From assembly GCA_021795055.1 (NCBI GenBank), contig JAJYPW010000033.1:1-8395 (forward strand): 8,395 nucleotides of DNA. The letters run 5' to 3'. Below, one piece after another: positions 7,063 to 8,395 of the stretch. Origin of the DNA: Thermoplasmata archaeon (GTDB taxonomy: Archaea > Thermoplasmatota > Thermoplasmata > Thermoplasmatales > Thermoplasmataceae). Position 1 is the first letter of the stretch. Each line of letters starts with the position of its first letter. Position numbers and translations under genes: made by a program. Below the pieces are notes generated by a model. It was not told the origin of the DNA and did no database searches. It saw only the letters and a program-made list of their open reading frames with translations.

Positions 7063-7593
7063 TTTCGTAACTATTACCTTTGAAGTGCGCAGTACCTCGT
7101 CTCCAAGCATGTATCCTTTCTGAATTTCTTCAGTTACGGTACCTTCATCCCCTTCCTGAGATACGCCCAGCACCTCATGCAGAAATGGATCATATTTTTT
7201 TCCCTTTGCCTCAATTTCCTTGAGACCGTGCCTGGAAAGGACAGAAAGTAGCTGATCTCTGAGGGCCCGCACGGAGGCATTCTCTGTAGCCTTCATTGCG
7301 GCATCCATCGCATCCAGGGTCTGCAGGAGATCCATCATAATTGCTTTGTTTAGCCTTTTTCTTTCCGAGGCCAGCTCCTTCTCCCTTGCCTTCATGAGAT
7401 TGTCACTGTCGGCAAGAGCCCGAAGCATCTTATCCCTTAGCAGGTCAAGTTCCTCTCTCAACCTCTTGTTCTCCGACTTCTCCTTCGCCAACTGTGTTTT
7501 TGCGCTTGACCTGTTGAGATCCCTTGCAAGTTCAAGTTCCCGGGAGACAGGATATTCCACGCCTGAAGAATCCGATTCTATCGGAACGCGCAT
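7057..7593 (-). CDS. grpE: Nucleotide exchange factor GrpE
   Basis: The 178-residue cytoplasmic protein releases ADP from DnaK. The N-terminal half (about 15-85) is highly charged and helical, as expected for the long GrpE coiled coil that dimerises the protein. The C-terminal beta domain carries the family signature: YDPFLHEVLGV (134-144), then EGTVTEEIQKGYMLGDEVLR (150-169), ending SKVIVTKR. It is the first gene of the chaperone operon, 6 bases before dnaK. I chose the ATG at 7593: it lies about 24 bases from a TATA-like box, with no ribosome site, as for other first genes here. A second TATA-like run lies only about 10 bases before this ATG; if that were the real promoter, the protein would start later, for example at a GTG at codon 12. 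Confidence 0.93.
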   Translation of the reverse strand: MRVPIESDSSGVEYPVSRELELARDLNRSSAKTQLAKEKSENKRLREELDLLRDKMLRALADSDNLMKAREKELASERKRLNKAIMMDLLQTLDAMDAAMKATENASVRALRDQLLSVLSRHGLKEIEAKGKKYDPFLHEVLGVSQEGDEGTVTEEIQKGYMLGDEVLRTSKVIVTKR

Positions 7594-7610
7594 CTGAGGT
7601 ATATATGTCC

Positions 7611-7630
7611 TTCAATATTAAACTTACTAG
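7611..7630 (-). promoter_or_regulatory. Putative TATA/BRE promoter of the grpE-dnaK-dnaJ operon
   Basis: The minus strand reads CTAGTAAGTTTAATATTGAA. The TATA-like TTTAATATT is centred near 7617, about 24 bases from the grpE ATG, with an A/G-rich BRE-like stretch before it. This predicts a leaderless transcript. A competing ATATATA lies at 7600-7606, too near the ATG for the usual leaderless spacing. No CIRCE-type or other clear heat-shock operator is visible. The rest of the gap (7631-7657) contains no gene I can support. Confidence 0.5.
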
Positions 7631-7657
7631 GGTGGGACATTGTAGGGATCTAGTTGA

Positions 7658-8395
7658 TTTCTCCCCGATTCGTGCTGCGGAACCGAAATCAGGAAATATG
7701 TACCGCCATCACGGTCAGGAATGATGGAATCATCCGGATATTTCGTGTATGACGAGCAGTATGCACACATTGACGGAATTGAAAAGTACAGGGCACTCCT
7801 GAAGGATTCAAAGACAGGAGACTTTGTGGAGGGGATAATGGGCGATCTCACACAAGGGACGCCTGTAAACTTCTTTGTTGAGGCGCTCTCCAGGTTCAGC
7901 ATCCCTGATCATGTGAGCATCACAACAGACGGGTACCACTACGATTCCGTACTGAAAACAGTATCGTCAGGCCTCAATATACAAATAAGGAGGCGGAGAT
8001 GCCTCTTTCACAACGAGAAGGATTTGCCACACTGGATAAAAGACGCAAAGATGGAAGAGCACCTGGACATGGCAAAGAGGCTGGCCAGGTACATGTTTTT
8101 CCAGAATGAAACAAACCTGAAGAAGCCCGGAAAGAACAGGGATGCGGTCATGAAGCTCACTGAGGGCATGAGCGAGAAGGAGATTGTTGAAATAATGCTG
8201 GAGAAGATCGACAGCCTCTATGGCGGTGACAGGATCATGGCAGGATTCCTTGCCTTCGTGAAAAGCCACAGGAAGGAGGTGTTCCTGTACCTTGATGACA
8301 GCATGGTGGAGAAGAACTCAGACAAGGCGGAACAGCACTTCTCCATCCAGTAATGGCTGTTGAAGCACCGGTTGAGAACATCCTACTGGTATCAC
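7658..8395 (+). pseudogene. Decayed DDE transposase (5' truncated, internal stop; runs off the window)
   Basis: The plus-strand frame is open from 7658, just after a TGA at 7655, to a TAA at 8351-8353, and then continues in the same frame to the window edge. Residues are numbered from an internal ATG at 7721. The RNase H-like DDE set is visible: D11 in YFVYDEQY, D70 in ITTDGYHYD and E204 in KAEQHFSIQ. CLFH (94-97) is a CxxH motif between the second D and the E, as in the IS256/mutator-like group; I do not assign an IS family. Homology-like sequence extends upstream of the ATG (IRKYVPPSRSG), so the ATG is not the original start, and the N-terminal DNA-binding part is missing. After the TAA, the frame still reads WLLKHRLRTSYWYH, which looks like the normal transposase C-terminus. 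The element is therefore probably inactive. It is the only plus-strand gene here. Confidence 0.75.

Noticed and set aside
7598..7613. Possible heat-shock palindrome around AGGACATATATACCT
   Set aside because: Only the outer AGG/CCT pairs; the inner bases do not form a palindrome, and it resembles no archaeal heat-shock operator I know.
7626..7654. ACTAG and CTAGT inverted repeat with a 19-base spacer upstream of grpE
   Set aside because: Five-base arms with a long spacer are expected often by chance; there is no support for an operator or element end.
7627..7902. Minus-strand frame of 91 residues opposite the transposase start
   Set aside because: It is antisense to the recognisable DDE transposase sequence and overlaps the predicted grpE promoter; no domain features.

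Overview
The window looks like chromosomal DNA of an archaeon, most likely a Thermoplasmatales-type euryarchaeon with mid-range GC. The archaeal call rests on a ribosomal protein S17e gene (a family absent from bacteria), TATA-like boxes about 24-27 bases upstream of several start codons (the pattern of leaderless archaeal transcripts), and Shine-Dalgarno matches of the GGTGAT type in front of genes inside operons. The lineage assignment is inference; no 16S rRNA or other lineage marker is present.

All intact genes lie on the minus strand, so transcription runs from high to low coordinates. The first unit is the bacterial-type Hsp70 chaperone operon grpE (7593-7057), dnaK (7050-5218) and dnaJ (5205-4120), with gaps of 6 and 12 bases. 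DnaK is the ATP-driven chaperone, DnaJ delivers substrate and stimulates its ATPase, and GrpE exchanges the nucleotide. Next come two apparently single-gene units: a universal stress protein (4083-3643) and ribosomal protein S17e (3606-3367), each with its own TATA-like box.

The last unit is a thiolase (3321-2158), an ABC transporter ATPase (2123-1215), its ABC-2 type permease (1225-134) and the first 35 codons of an enoyl-CoA hydratase/isomerase family protein (105-1, continuing beyond the window). The genes are 34 bases apart, overlapping by 11, and 28 bases apart, so they are probably cotranscribed. This places a membrane exporter between two acyl-CoA metabolism genes.

The right-hand 0.75 kb (about 7658-8395) is on the plus strand and holds a decayed DDE transposase: its N-terminal part is missing and a TAA interrupts the frame just after the last catalytic glutamate. 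It is divergent from grpE and reaches almost to the grpE promoter. I saw no tRNA, rRNA, CRISPR array or riboswitch. I did not find a clearly new multi-gene system. The most notable points are the thiolase/ABC exporter/hydratase operon, the insertion-sequence remnant abutting the heat-shock promoter, and an inverted repeat centred near the thiolase start codon.
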